From the NCBI GenBank assembly GCA_016717305.1, contig JADKFY010000027.1, positions 11,408 through 75,407 on the forward strand: DNA of 64,000 nucleotides, read 5' to 3'. Shown here piece by piece: positions 27,666-36,840 of the stretch; the first letter of the stretch is position 1; every line of letters starts with the position of its first letter. The position numbers were made by a program, and so were the translations under genes. The notes beneath the pieces were generated by a model that saw only the letters and a program-made list of their open reading frames with translations, made no database searches and was not told where the DNA came from. The DNA is from Flavobacteriales bacterium (GTDB lineage: Bacteria; Bacteroidota; Bacteroidia; Flavobacteriales_F; PHOS-HE28).

Positions 27666-28892
27666 ATGAAAAGCACCAAGATCACCTTCACCAATGCTAC
27701 TGGACTTGAACTAAGCGCCCGGCTCGATCTGCCGGCTGACCGTAAACCACAGCACTTTGCGTTGTTCGCGCACTGTTTCACCTGTTCCAAGGACCTGAGT
27801 GTGGTTCGCAATATCAGCCGGGCGCTCACGAGCAATGGTTTTGGTGTTATGCGATTCGATTTTGCCGGGTTGGGCGATAGCGATGGGGCCTTCAGCGAGA
27901 CCACGTTCAGTTCAAATATCGAGGATGTGCATGCCGCAATGGCCTACTTGGCTGCAGAACATAAGGAGCCGGAGCTGATCATTGGTCACTCATTGGGAGG
28001 CGCTGCGGCGATCGTTGCAGGTGCTGCTGCATCACACATCAAGGCCATCGCAACCATTGGCGCCCCGGCGCATATCGATCACATCAAGAACATGTTCACG
28101 GCCCAAGTGCCCAAGATCATGGACGAAGGCAGCGCACAAGTAAGCATCGGTGGAAGGCCCTTCACTATTTCCCGATCGTTCCTTGAAGACCTTGGAAACC
28201 GTGACCTGGTGCACATTTTGGCCGATATGCGCAAGGCGATATTGATCGCTCATAGCCCACAGGATACGATCGTGAGTATAGACAACGCAGCTGAATTGTA
28301 CCAAGCCGCGCGCCACCCCAAGACCTTTCTTTCGTTGGATGGGGCTGATCATTTATTGACCAACAGCAGTGATTCCATTTACGTGGGGAACATGATCGCC
28401 AGCTGGGTGCAACGTTACCTGCCGATGGAAGCTGAAGGGGAACTGAAGAGCAAAATGCCGGTTGTCGCACACATCGCCAATGAAGGGTTCACCACACAGA
28501 TCCTTGCCGGTGGCCACCCCATTACCGCAGATGAACCGGAAAGCGTGGGCGGCAACAATTACGGTCCTTCGCCTTATGACCTGCTCAGCGCCGCGCTTGG
28601 GGCCTGCACTGCCATGACCATGAAGATGTACGCGGAACGCAAGCAATGGGACCTACAAGAAGCTTTCGTACACCTACGGCATGGAAAAGTACACGCAACG
28701 GACTGTGCCGAATGCGAGGAAAAAGGAGGCGGCAAGATCGATCGTTTTGAGCGCCTGATCGAACTGCACGGCGACTTGGATGAAACCCAACGGAAACGAT
28801 TAGTGGAGATCGCGGATAAATGTCCTGTACACCGCACACTACACGAAACCGTCCAAGTGGTTACGTGGCTAAAGAAGGACGAAAGTGTTTGA
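27666..28892 (+). CDS. Bifunctional alpha/beta hydrolase and OsmC-family protein
   Basis: A 408-residue fusion. Residues 1-255 form an alpha/beta hydrolase with nucleophile Ser109 in G-H-S-L-G-G and a late D-G-A-D-H-L. Residues 265-405 form an OsmC/Ohr-like domain with the two peroxidatic cysteines Cys314 (L-G-A-C-T-A-M) and Cys386 (D-K-C-P-V-H). OsmC proteins reduce organic hydroperoxides using dithiols. The fused form occurs in several Bacteroidota and Proteobacteria; its substrate is not known. It is divergent from the sigma gene, with 122 bases between start codons, so it could be part of that regulon. Confidence 0.92.
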   Translation: MKSTKITFTNATGLELSARLDLPADRKPQHFALFAHCFTCSKDLSVVRNISRALTSNGFGVMRFDFAGLGDSDGAFSETTFSSNIEDVHAAMAYLAAEHKEPELIIGHSLGGAAAIVAGAAASHIKAIATIGAPAHIDHIKNMFTAQVPKIMDEGSAQVSIGGRPFTISRSFLEDLGNRDLVHILADMRKAILIAHSPQDTIVSIDNAAELYQAARHPKTFLSLDGADHLLTNSSDSIYVGNMIASWVQRYLPMEAEGELKSKMPVVAHIANEGFTTQILAGGHPITADEPESVGGNNYGPSPYDLLSAALGACTAMTMKMYAERKQWDLQEAFVHLRHGKVHATDCAECEEKGGGKIDRFERLIELHGDLDETQRKRLVEIADKCPVHRTLHETVQVVTWLKKDESV

Positions 28893-28904
28893 AGAGACTT
28901 CCGT

Positions 28905-29709
28905 TCAGAAACAATACTTCGCCCCAACAATAAACGCCCCGGAGCGCTCAATGAAGTTGGAGCCATAACCCGGTAGGAATTGCCAGCCGATCCCTGTGCG
29001 GAAGTCCAGGCCCACCTGCCATTTGGGGCCGATGCCGTACTTGATCCCCAAAAGGGATGTAGAGCCGTGAGTAATACGTCTGTTTGGCCCCGTAGCTCTT
29101 CTTGTTCACCTCTTCGGCGGTTTGTGAGGAAGGGTGTTCGCCGGGTTCCAAGTAGCGGCCTTCGATCAGTACCATCTTGTTGTCGAGGGTCAAGCCACCG
29201 GTTGCGCCCAAGCCGCCGTAGATGTGGATGTGCTTGCCAAGTTTCCCTTTCAGGATGTACGCGGTTTCCAAGCTCACTTCGCGCTGCAGGTTGCAATAGA
29301 CGATGGAAGTGTCCAACCCTTTGTTCTTGTACGTGACCATGGCCTCACGCGGGGTATGTACCGCAACACCCACTTGTACTTCGCCGATGGTTCCCGGTTC
29401 GCCGGTGCTTGGTTTGGTTTTCGCGAATCCTGCACTTGCATAGAGTGCGATGCCGCTCGTAACGGTGCTTACTTCTTCTTCGAACAAATGCAGATCGCGT
29501 TGCATGTCCTGGCTCGATTTCGCAAATGCCGTGATCTGCGCCAAGGACATGGTACTGAAATGATCGCTTTCCACACCAGTGCCGAAATTCAATTGGGTTA
29601 CGCGCCACTGCTTCATGGGCTTTGGGCGTTCGGTCAACACATATTGGTCTTGGCCGGATGAACTGCCAACATGGACCATGAACACGAGAGGGAGTAGCCA
29701 CGTTTTCAT
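28905..29709 (-). CDS. Predicted outer-membrane protein, frameshifted near its 3' end
   Basis: A protein of about 267 residues once corrected. The signal peptide M-K-T-W-L-L-P-L-V-F-M-V ends near residue 20; the rest is beta-rich with alternating hydrophobic residues, typical of an outer-membrane barrel, and the corrected C-terminus reads F-I-V-G-A-K-Y-C-F, an aromatic end suited to barrel assembly. As written the frame breaks after Y-I-P-F-G at 29046-29049 (CCCC on the plus strand), where one base is in excess. No named family is recognised. Confidence 0.65.
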
Positions 29710-29947
29710 AGGTCCAAGATAATGGATCGGACCGGTCTTGGGCATTTCCTAATACTCCGGGTTCTCGAATTTGCAACGCGAACCATCGTCCCGGTCCTTT
29801 CGGGAATTACCGTAGCTCGGATATCTGTCCTGCTTATTCAGCTTCGAAGCCAATGAAGTAAATTGTAGCTCATGACCGTGGTGTTCCTGTTCGCGAGATC
29901 CGGATCGGTGCCTTTCTGGATCATCCTTTTGCAGCGACCTTCGCGTC

Positions 29948-31027
29948 ATGTCCAACGAGAGTTCATTCACCAAGGAGCCCGATTGGGCCGATGTGCGCAA
30001 GGCCCATCCCGCTGTATTGAGCAGCACCTATTTGAACACTCCGTCCGCTGGGGCTATGGCGATCGGTACTGTGGAAGCGGCGATCAATGAGCAGGTCCTG
30101 CTGTTGTCAGAGGGAGCCTCCCATTTTATGCAGTGGATGGAGCATGGTCGCACCGAGGTCCTTCAAGCCGTGGCAGGGAACTTGGGAACGGTGTTCGAGA
30201 ACGTGGCATTGGTTCCGAATTTCTCAAAAGGGGCAGCGCTGCTAGCTCCGTTCTTGGCACACCGACCGAAAGTGCTGGTCGTGAACGGGGATTACCCAAC
30301 GTTGCTCGCACCGTTCAAATACCCACCGTTCGAGCTGGTGTTGGTCGACCCGTTACCGGACGGCACCATTCCATTGGAACTACTGGAAAGTGCGATCAAG
30401 AATGAAATGCCGGATATCGTTGCCATCAGCCATGTGCAATGGGCCACGGGCTATGCGGTCGACCTGAAAGCCGTGGCCGAACTATGCCGTTCGTACAATG
30501 CGCTCTCCTTTTTCGATGCCACGCAATCCTGGTGTTGCCTGCCTATCGATGTAACGTCCATGGGAATTGATGTGATCGGAGCCAGCGGCTACAAATGGCC
30601 GCTCGCAGGTTTCGGCAATGGTTTCTTTTACTTGGCGGAACGTGTTCGTGCGGAGCTGGAAGAACGAAGTGGCAGGAAGTTGATGCCCCAACTGATGGCG
30701 GGACATGAGGACCCCGTCGCCTTCATTCGCTTGAAGGATGCGCTGCAACGCTATCGATCGCTTGGCCCAACGGCGATCGTGGACCGGGTGGATGCCTTGT
30801 GCACGTTGACCACCGAGGCGTTGGATGCCATCGGCATACCTGTGCTCAACGGAGGAAAGGAGAATGGCCGAAGCGGCTTTATGATCATTGAAGGTGGTCA
30901 GGAACGCTTGGAGTCTATGCAAAATGCCGGAGTTCTAGCTGCACTGAGAGGTTCAGGTATCCGGATCGGATTGCACTTCTACAATTCCCCTGAGGATATC
31001 CACAAGTTGGTGGAGGTGCTGAAATAG
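29948..31027 (+). CDS. Class V aminotransferase-fold PLP enzyme (EgtE-like candidate)
   Basis: A 359-residue PLP enzyme. The Schiff-base lysine is Lys216 in G-A-S-G-Y-K-W, with Asp190 in F-D-A-T-Q-S-W binding the pyridine nitrogen. It belongs to the class V group that includes cysteine desulfurases and hercynylcysteine sulfoxide lyases. It is convergent with the egtB-egtD-DUF427 block (72 bases between ends), which makes the last enzyme of ergothioneine synthesis, EgtE, a natural candidate. Similar proteins also occur away from egt genes, so the role is inferred from position. Confidence 0.8.
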   Translation: MSNESSFTKEPDWADVRKAHPAVLSSTYLNTPSAGAMAIGTVEAAINEQVLLLSEGASHFMQWMEHGRTEVLQAVAGNLGTVFENVALVPNFSKGAALLAPFLAHRPKVLVVNGDYPTLLAPFKYPPFELVLVDPLPDGTIPLELLESAIKNEMPDIVAISHVQWATGYAVDLKAVAELCRSYNALSFFDATQSWCCLPIDVTSMGIDVIGASGYKWPLAGFGNGFFYLAERVRAELEERSGRKLMPQLMAGHEDPVAFIRLKDALQRYRSLGPTAIVDRVDALCTLTTEALDAIGIPVLNGGKENGRSGFMIIEGGQERLESMQNAGVLAALRGSGIRIGLHFYNSPEDIHKLVEVLK

Positions 31028-31098
31028 GTGAGGGCATCATAGACCGGATGCGGGCAACACCCTTGCTCCCCAACTCCGTTGCCCAAGTTCCGATCGAT

Positions 31099-31380
31099 CT
31101 ACTTCTCCACCTTCACACCCTTCCAAAAAGCCACGTACCCTTCAATGTTCTTTGCCGCGTCTTTCGTAGACGGATAATACCACGCTGCATCCTTGTTCTC
31201 CTTGCCGTCAACTTCCAATGTGTAGTAGGAAGCAACACCTTTCCATGGACACGTGCTGTGCGTGGAAGAGGGTTTGAAGAACTCCTTCTTGATCGCACTT
31301 TCGGGGAAGTACTGGTTGTGCTCAACCATTATGGTATCCTCGCTTTCCGCGATCACTTGTCCGTTCCAAATAGATTTCAT
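31099..31380 (-). CDS. DUF427 domain protein
   Basis: A 93-residue single-domain protein of the DUF427 family, with the typical I-W-N-G-Q-V-I-A-E-S, a conserved S-T-C-P-W-K-G-x-A-S-Y-Y segment around residues 48-60 and A-W-Y-Y-P. DUF427 proteins are small beta folds of unknown activity. The start overlaps the egtD stop by four bases, so it belongs to the egt operon here; a link to ergothioneine metabolism is inference from position. Confidence 0.85.
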   Translation of the reverse strand: MKSIWNGQVIAESEDTIMVEHNQYFPESAIKKEFFKPSSTHSTCPWKGVASYYTLEVDGKENKDAAWYYPSTKDAAKNIEGYVAFWKGVKVEK

Positions 31381-32378
31381 GTTGGTTGTTGTGCTTTTGT
31401 ATTCGGTGCGAAAACGACACACCTGAAGTATTCTTTACTATCAGTGAATGTTGCTGTTCGACGAAGTCCTGCATGCGCAGCAAGGTCATCGATCATGGGT
31501 TTGTCGTACTTCTGACTGATCTCCGTATGAAGCGCTTCCCATGCTTCGAAATGGATCGGGCCATCGGCACCTGGGATGATGACCGTTTGTTCAGTAGTGC
31601 TGACGATGTAACTCAATGCCCGTCCACTCAGCGGATCATAAACAGGGGCATGGATGAAGCGGTCCACATTGAAATCCGCACCGAGTTCAGTATTCATTCG
31701 GCGGAGTAGATTCAAGTTGAATTCGCGTGTGTGGCCTTCGCGATCGTTGTAGGCGCGCAGGATAGTTGCCGGGTCTTTCTTGCGATCGAAACCCACCAAG
31801 AACCGGTCGTTCGGCCCCAAGTGTTCTGAAACTCCTTTGAGCAAGGCGATCGCTTGTTTACGGTCCAGATTGCCGATGTTGCTACCGAGGAAGAGCACGG
31901 CTTTTGGACCAGGGCGATCGGAGAAACCACGCTTGATCGCATCGAAGTATTCGCCTTGCATGGGCTCGTACTGCAGCGTGGGAAATTCCTCCTTCAAGGC
32001 GTCGCCGAGTTCCTCCAAAACATGTTCTGAAATATCGATCGGTAAGTAGGTTGGCTGTTTACCCTTGTCCAGTGCGGCCCGTAGCAGGTGCTTGGTCTTG
32101 GTTCCATCGCCGGCGCCCAATTCGAAGAGCGAGAATTGTTCGTGGCCATTGATCAATGCTGCGAGAACGGCATCCGTTTGGTCGCGAAGGATCTCTTCCT
32201 CGGCACGGGTCACGTAATAATCCGGCGAGGCCATGATCTTTTGGAAAAGCCGATCGCCTTCGTCATCGTAGAAGTAGCGGGAGCTGATCTTCTTTTCCTT
32301 CAGTTGAAGGCCACGGATCACATGCGCGCGGAATTGCTCTGTTGCAGTGTCAGTTGTGGTGTCGGTCAATGTGGTCAT
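31377..32378 (-). CDS. egtD: L-histidine N-alpha-methyltransferase
   Basis: A 333-residue SAM-dependent enzyme that trimethylates histidine to hercynine, first step of ergothioneine synthesis. Features: I-S-S-R-Y-F-Y-D-D-E-G near the start, F-E-L-G-A-G-D-G-T-K-T (SAM-binding), Y-L-P-I-D-I-S, L-F-L-G-S-N-I-G-N-L and N-L-L-R-R-M-N-x-E-L-G-A-D-F, all typical of EgtD. The ATG at 32378 overlaps the egtB stop (ATGA); an upstream in-frame extension to 32603 lies inside egtB and is not used. Confidence 0.95.
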   Translation of the reverse strand: MTTLTDTTTDTATEQFRAHVIRGLQLKEKKISSRYFYDDEGDRLFQKIMASPDYYVTRAEEEILRDQTDAVLAALINGHEQFSLFELGAGDGTKTKHLLRAALDKGKQPTYLPIDISEHVLEELGDALKEEFPTLQYEPMQGEYFDAIKRGFSDRPGPKAVLFLGSNIGNLDRKQAIALLKGVSEHLGPNDRFLVGFDRKKDPATILRAYNDREGHTREFNLNLLRRMNTELGADFNVDRFIHAPVYDPLSGRALSYIVSTTEQTVIIPGADGPIHFEAWEALHTEISQKYDKPMIDDLAAHAGLRRTATFTDSKEYFRCVVFAPNTKAQQPT

Positions 32379-33580
32379 TTCTTTACGAGTCGAAGTCCCG
32401 TGTATTGCCAGCGCAAATGCGGGTGGAAGAAGTTGCGATACGTTGCGCGAGAATGTCCCGGAGCAGTTGCTACCGAAGCACCGCGCAAGACCATTTGGTT
32501 CACCATGAATTTGCCATTGTACTCGCCCAATGCTCCCGGTACACGTGTGTAGCCAGGGTAAGGGAGGTAAGCGCTGTGCGTCCATTCCCAACGCTGTCCC
32601 CATTGGAATTGTTCATTCGCTACTTCCCATTCATGTTCGGTCGGTAACCGCATGCCTTTCCATTCGGCAAAGGCGAACGCTTCGAAGAAGGAGATGTGGC
32701 ATACGGGAAGATCGGGTTCCACGGGTTGCAGACCTTGTAAGGTGTAGTGGTGCCATGTGCCGTCGATCAAATGCCAATACATCGGTGCTTCCACTTTGTT
32801 GTCCAGCACCCATTGCCATCCTTCTGAATGCCAGTAGTTGAAATCGCGGAATCCACCAGCTTTCATGAACTCCATGTATTCGCCGTTGGTGACCAAACGA
32901 TCGCTGATCGAGAAGTCCTCCAAGTGGACGGAGTGCCTGCCATGTTCATTATCGAAACTGAAACCATGGCCTTCGAAACCGATTCTTTTCAAACCACCCG
33001 CAATGTGAACGAAGTTGCTCTTCGTTGCTTCGATAGTGCTTTCTACGAAGTCGCTATAAGCCGGGAGCAATGGGTTGTGGCCGAGGATGTATTTCAGGTC
33101 GGTGACCAATAGCTCTTGATGTTGCTCTTCGTGGTTCAAGCCCAATTCCAAGATGCGGAACGCTTCATCTGAAGCATTTCCACTTTTCAAATACGCAACG
33201 ACGTTCTCATCCACATAAGCGCGGTAGGCATGAACCTCTTCCAACGTTGGTCTGGTCATGTTCCCGCGGTCCGTCCGCAGCACCCGCTTCCCGACATTTT
33301 CATAATAGCTGTTGAACATGAAGGCCATGTCGTCATTGAAATTCACATGGCCTTTCATTTCGCTCAACACGAATTGCTCGAAGAACCACGTTGTGTGGCC
33401 CAAATGCCACTTCGGTGGTGAAACATCCACGATCGGTTGTACCACATGGTCTTCCACGTGCAGTGGCGCACAAATTGCGCGTGTTCGGTCACGAACCTCA
33501 GTGAAGCGTTCAATTGCATCTCTACTTCCGCCGCGCTGGGCCAACTGTGATACCATCTCCGAGCTTTCTATCATTTCCAT
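32375..33580 (-). CDS. egtB: EgtB-type sulfoxide synthase (DinB plus FGE-sulfatase domains)
   Basis: A 401-residue non-haem iron enzyme. The N-terminal DinB-like domain carries iron-binding histidines in H-L-G-H-T-T-W-F-F-E and in N-H-E-E-Q-H-Q-E-L-L (H-x3-H-x-E), and the C-terminal formylglycine-generating-type domain runs to G-L-R-L-V. EgtB joins hercynine and a thiol donor with O2 to form a sulfoxide. No egtA or egtC gene is next to it, which leaves direct use of cysteine or an unlinked pathway as options. The ATG at 33580 matches family length; the open frame reaching 33823 is an artefact. Confidence 0.93.
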   Translation of the reverse strand: MEMIESSEMVSQLAQRGGSRDAIERFTEVRDRTRAICAPLHVEDHVVQPIVDVSPPKWHLGHTTWFFEQFVLSEMKGHVNFNDDMAFMFNSYYENVGKRVLRTDRGNMTRPTLEEVHAYRAYVDENVVAYLKSGNASDEAFRILELGLNHEEQHQELLVTDLKYILGHNPLLPAYSDFVESTIEATKSNFVHIAGGLKRIGFEGHGFSFDNEHGRHSVHLEDFSISDRLVTNGEYMEFMKAGGFRDFNYWHSEGWQWVLDNKVEAPMYWHLIDGTWHHYTLQGLQPVEPDLPVCHISFFEAFAFAEWKGMRLPTEHEWEVANEQFQWGQRWEWTHSAYLPYPGYTRVPGALGEYNGKFMVNQMVLRGASVATAPGHSRATYRNFFHPHLRWQYTGLRLVKK

Positions 33581-33840
33581 GTTCTGTGGCCGTCTTATTA
33601 GGACACCCGGTAAGTTCAACGGGCTAACAAACACCTGACCAATTTGGTTCTTCGTTGCCAGTTTACGTTGTGCTTGCGCGCAACACTGCCCCAAATGCTG
33701 GTGATCAGGTGTTGGAGGCTCGTCGATCACTTCTCGTATGAGGAGGATCTTCCACACTACACCGTAGGTCGAAGGGCGGTGACTTACCTGACGAAAACCG
33801 TTCTTCGTTCGGATACTGTCCAACTCTTCGCGGACCTGAT

Positions 33841-34659
33841 CTACTTTCTGAAATGCAGGATGAACGCCCCCGCTATCAGCAACGCCTGATCTACGTTACG
33901 ACCTGCGAGCACATAGCTGACCTCGCCAACTAGACCCACGCGTTTGCCAACGGGCTTGTAGTATTTTCCGCCTACCCTCAAAAGATCAACCCCCAATTCC
34001 TTGAAGGTGGTCGGGGCTTGGTCCCCTGTTCCGCGATAGTCCTTTCCACCATACGCACGTTGGGCTTGCAAATATGCTTCTGTGTAATGCTTCGCTCCGA
34101 AGTGGCCTAAGCGGTAGGTGCCGATCAATGCATCGGGAGTTGGGGCCTGAACGATCTGCTGACCACCGACCAAGCTCGTGAACCAACCACTTCCGGCCGT
34201 GTATTGCAGCACGCCCATGGGAATGATGCTCTTCGCCTGCTGCCCGATCGCGCTGATGCCTTCCGTTCCATAGTCACTTACCGGAGTACTGCCGCCAAGA
34301 GCAGCGCCAAAGCTCAGCTTTCCATTTCCAAGGGGAGCCTTGAGCGGCAGCCATTTCAGGAAGAGTTGTGCATCCTGCAACCCCGAAACATTCTGCACAT
34401 TGATGAACGGCAGGCTGAACTGGACATCCAGGTCTTCAGTGATCCCGAAGGCGGCAAAGAACGCGGCGCTGATGCGTGTACGTTTCAATGCGATCGGTCC
34501 GTCGGCCAGGAAGTATCCAAGTCCTTGTTCATAGTTCGCCGAAAGGACGAGGTCCATATTTCCCTTGCCTTTGTTGAAGCCATCAACCTGTGCGTTGGTC
34601 GCACAAGAAGCGAGGGCAAGAATGACAGTGGTCAAGAACTTCACGAGGTGCATGTTCAT
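33841..34659 (-). CDS. Predicted outer-membrane transport-like barrel protein
   Basis: A 272-residue exported protein with a signal peptide ending near A-T-N-A-Q and a beta-barrel body (G-Y-F-L-A-D-G-P, D-V-Q-F-S-L-P-F, S-F-G-A-A-L-G-G, terminal A-G-A-F-I-L-H-F-R-K). The layout resembles phenol- or transporter-type barrel proteins of unknown substrate. It lies six bases downstream of the rhodanese gene on the same strand. The exact start among 34653, 34659 and 34665 is open. Confidence 0.7.
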   Translation of the reverse strand: MNMHLVKFLTTVILALASCATNAQVDGFNKGKGNMDLVLSANYEQGLGYFLADGPIALKRTRISAAFFAAFGITEDLDVQFSLPFINVQNVSGLQDAQLFLKWLPLKAPLGNGKLSFGAALGGSTPVSDYGTEGISAIGQQAKSIIPMGVLQYTAGSGWFTSLVGGQQIVQAPTPDALIGTYRLGHFGAKHYTEAYLQAQRAYGGKDYRGTGDQAPTTFKELGVDLLRVGGKYYKPVGKRVGLVGEVSYVLAGRNVDQALLIAGAFILHFRK

Positions 34660-34665
34660 CGGCAT

Positions 34666-35157
34666 TCAGTAGATGGCTTCTCCTTTCCGTAGCCATTTGG
34701 ACCAGCTACGGTTGTATGCATGTACGCGTTTTGTGGTCCCCTTTTGGTCTACAACAGTTTGCCCACTGTTCACCCATTCGAAGATGCCGCCATACAGATT
34801 GTGCACATTGGTGAAACCAGCGTCAACTAGTTTCTCCGTCACTTTTTGGCTGCGGTAGCCAACTGAGCAGTACACGATGATCGCGGTGTCCTTTGGCAGG
34901 TCTTTGATCATGCTCGGGTCAAAGTCCTTGTACCCAACTGGACGTGCATTCTTAATATGGCTCACTGCGTACTCCTCAGGTTCCCGTGCATCCAAAAAGA
35001 TCGCTCGTTGGTCCACATGTGCAACATCAACGGCTGGGACACGCGTATCGAGCAACCCGTGGAGTTTCTCAGCGAATGCTGGATCCTGTATGGTTTGAGC
35101 CGAGCTGTTCGCGCTTAGGCAAAGAAGAAGGAAGAGGAATAGCGATAGTTGCTTCAT
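34666..35157 (-). CDS. Exported rhodanese-domain protein
   Basis: A 163-residue protein with a signal peptide (to about residue 20) and one rhodanese domain. The active-site cysteine lies in the loop Y-C-S-V-G-Y-R-S, and the conserved D-A-R-E-P-E-E-Y precedes it. Rhodaneses transfer sulfane sulfur; exported single-domain forms in Bacteroidota have no defined partner. It is directly followed by the barrel gene. Confidence 0.9.
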   Translation of the reverse strand: MKQLSLFLFLLLCLSANSSAQTIQDPAFAEKLHGLLDTRVPAVDVAHVDQRAIFLDAREPEEYAVSHIKNARPVGYKDFDPSMIKDLPKDTAIIVYCSVGYRSQKVTEKLVDAGFTNVHNLYGGIFEWVNSGQTVVDQKGTTKRVHAYNRSWSKWLRKGEAIY

Positions 35158-35196
35158 GCAAAACGCGATAGGTCGATCACGCTGCGCAAGGTTGCT

Positions 35197-35427
35197 TCAA
35201 TTGATCGATCGTTTATCACGGATGCGTAATATCCCAAGTCGTGCCAGTAGAATAAATGGTGCTGCGTGCCAGAGCAGGTCCAACCAATCCATGGTTTGCA
35301 TGCCAACTGCACCGCCCGCCACCCAACGCAACTTGCCGAACAGATGCGGCTCCGGGAAATACGGAGCAAAGCCTAGAAAGAAGGCAAGGAGCATCAAGGT
35401 CTTCCAATCGTTCAACGGGTTCTTCAT
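35197..35427 (-). CDS. Small membrane protein
   Basis: A 76-residue protein with two hydrophobic segments (about 10-25 and 50-65) and the stretch F-A-P-Y-F-P-E-P-H-L-F-G-K between them. The F-A-P-F/Y-x-P-E-P-H pattern recurs in small Bacteroidota membrane proteins of unknown role. It lies upstream of the rhodanese gene on the same strand. Confidence 0.7.
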   Translation of the reverse strand: MKNPLNDWKTLMLLAFFLGFAPYFPEPHLFGKLRWVAGGAVGMQTMDWLDLLWHAAPFILLARLGILRIRDKRSIN

Positions 35428-35721
35428 GTGCTCAAGGGATAGTTTCTGAGGTCGCCGAACAGCCCCGGAAGAGCTTTGTTTACAGCAATTCCGTTTCCAA
35501 TATTCCGTCTGTTGGAAGGGTCGCCATCACCAGAAATGGTTGTTCAGAACGGGACGCAGGATCCCAATGTTGAAGCTATTCATTAGTCGATGTGCGAATT
35601 GCGGATCGGGTCCAAGTCCTGTCGCATCGGCTGGATCGCGAAACTACTGGAGGTCTGAAGGCTTCATGGTGAGTTCGGTCACCAAGAAGAACACCGAACT
35701 TTGCATATTGACCTTGACAAC

Positions 35722-36681
35722 ATGAAAGCATTCTTCAGTCCCTTTTTCGCGATGCTGCTTTCGGTACTACTTGTGACGGCTTGTGGAGCTAATGCAGCCA
35801 AGAAGGATACTGCCTCGGCACTGCAAGAGGATATGGGCACCGGCGCGAACCCAACAAGTCTGAGCAAGGACTTCAAGGCCTATTGGTACCAAGGGAAAGC
35901 GGAGGTGAACAGCTATGCACTGACGCAGGCGCGGTATGGCGAATTACGCAATGGGGAAGCGGTCTTGATCTTCGTGTCCGAGGATTTCTTGACCGAGGAA
36001 CAAGTGAAGTACGAAGGAGGAAGCAGCGGTCCACGAACAGAGATATTGAAGTTGAACCTGTTGGAACGGTTCAATACCGGGATCTACGATTATTCTTTGA
36101 TGACGAGCGTTTTCACACCTGTGGATGGTAGCCGAACGTTGAAGACCACATGCAGTGTTCAGGATTGGTGTGGACAAGCCTATGTGCAGTTGAACCATAG
36201 GAACGATGCGTATGAATACGAGCTGCGTAGTTATTTTGAGAAGGAAGGAGACAAGGACGGCAAATTGGCAGCTGATTGGTTGGAAGATGGGATCTGGAAC
36301 CAGGTGAGATTGGATCCGGCCAAGTTGCCGAACGGAAAGGTCAACATGGTGCCTAGTTCCACCTATTTGCGCTTGACGCATAAGCCGGTCGAACTGGTTC
36401 TGGTCGAAGCAAGTACTGTGGTGAAGGGCGATACGAGCGTGTTCCGGATGGAATTCGCTGGACTGGATAGAACGGTGGAGATCCGTTTCGGAACAGCCAG
36501 CCCGCATGTGATCTTCGGTTGGAGCGAAACTCGACCCGATGGTTTTGGGGACCGGACCAATACCTTGACCACAACAGCCGTGTTGACCCACCAAGTGATG
36601 GAACCGTATTGGGGCATGCACGCGAATGCGGACGATGCGCAACGGGAGCGTTTGGGCCTTGACCGAATGCCTGTTCGGTGA
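35722..36681 (+). CDS. Lipoprotein of a Bacteroidota-wide uncharacterised family
   Basis: A 319-residue lipoprotein (lipobox V-T-A-C, cysteine near residue 21). The body starts D-F-K-A-Y-W-Y-Q-G-K-A-E-V-N-S-Y and holds V-F-V-S-E-D-F-like strands and T-S-V-F-T-P-V-D; relatives are often, and wrongly, labelled Maf septum inhibitors. It is probably a periplasmic or surface lipoprotein of unknown role. The ATG at 35722 gives the signal peptide; 35701 is a less likely start. CGAACTTTG upstream partly matches a -7 element. Confidence 0.75.
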   Translation: MKAFFSPFFAMLLSVLLVTACGANAAKKDTASALQEDMGTGANPTSLSKDFKAYWYQGKAEVNSYALTQARYGELRNGEAVLIFVSEDFLTEEQVKYEGGSSGPRTEILKLNLLERFNTGIYDYSLMTSVFTPVDGSRTLKTTCSVQDWCGQAYVQLNHRNDAYEYELRSYFEKEGDKDGKLAADWLEDGIWNQVRLDPAKLPNGKVNMVPSSTYLRLTHKPVELVLVEASTVVKGDTSVFRMEFAGLDRTVEIRFGTASPHVIFGWSETRPDGFGDRTNTLTTTAVLTHQVMEPYWGMHANADDAQRERLGLDRMPVR

Positions 36682-36710
36682 TGGATCAATTGTGTTAGGG
36701 GGCGTAGTGT

Positions 36711-36738
36711 CCCGCCGACCAACATAACGGGCGGCGGG
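36711..36738. repeat. Inverted repeat between convergent genes
   Basis: CCCGCCG at 36711-36717 pairs perfectly with CGGCGGG at 36732-36738 with a 14-base loop. It lies between the lipoprotein gene and the end of the GT-C gene, and may act as a bidirectional terminator, although no T-run is present. Confidence 0.4.
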
Positions 36739-36840
36739 AAGCCCGACCCGTGCGTGGTTGGTTCAAGTGAGGAAGGGGAACGCCCAACGATAGCGCCTTG
36801 AAGGTGAGGGATGGGATGATCCACGGACTTGCACCTGCGA

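Noticed and set aside
28574..29296. 240-codon minus-strand open frame
   Set aside because: Runs across the end of the OsmC fusion gene and the barrel gene in a wrong frame; Arg/Ser/Pro-rich translation without a domain.
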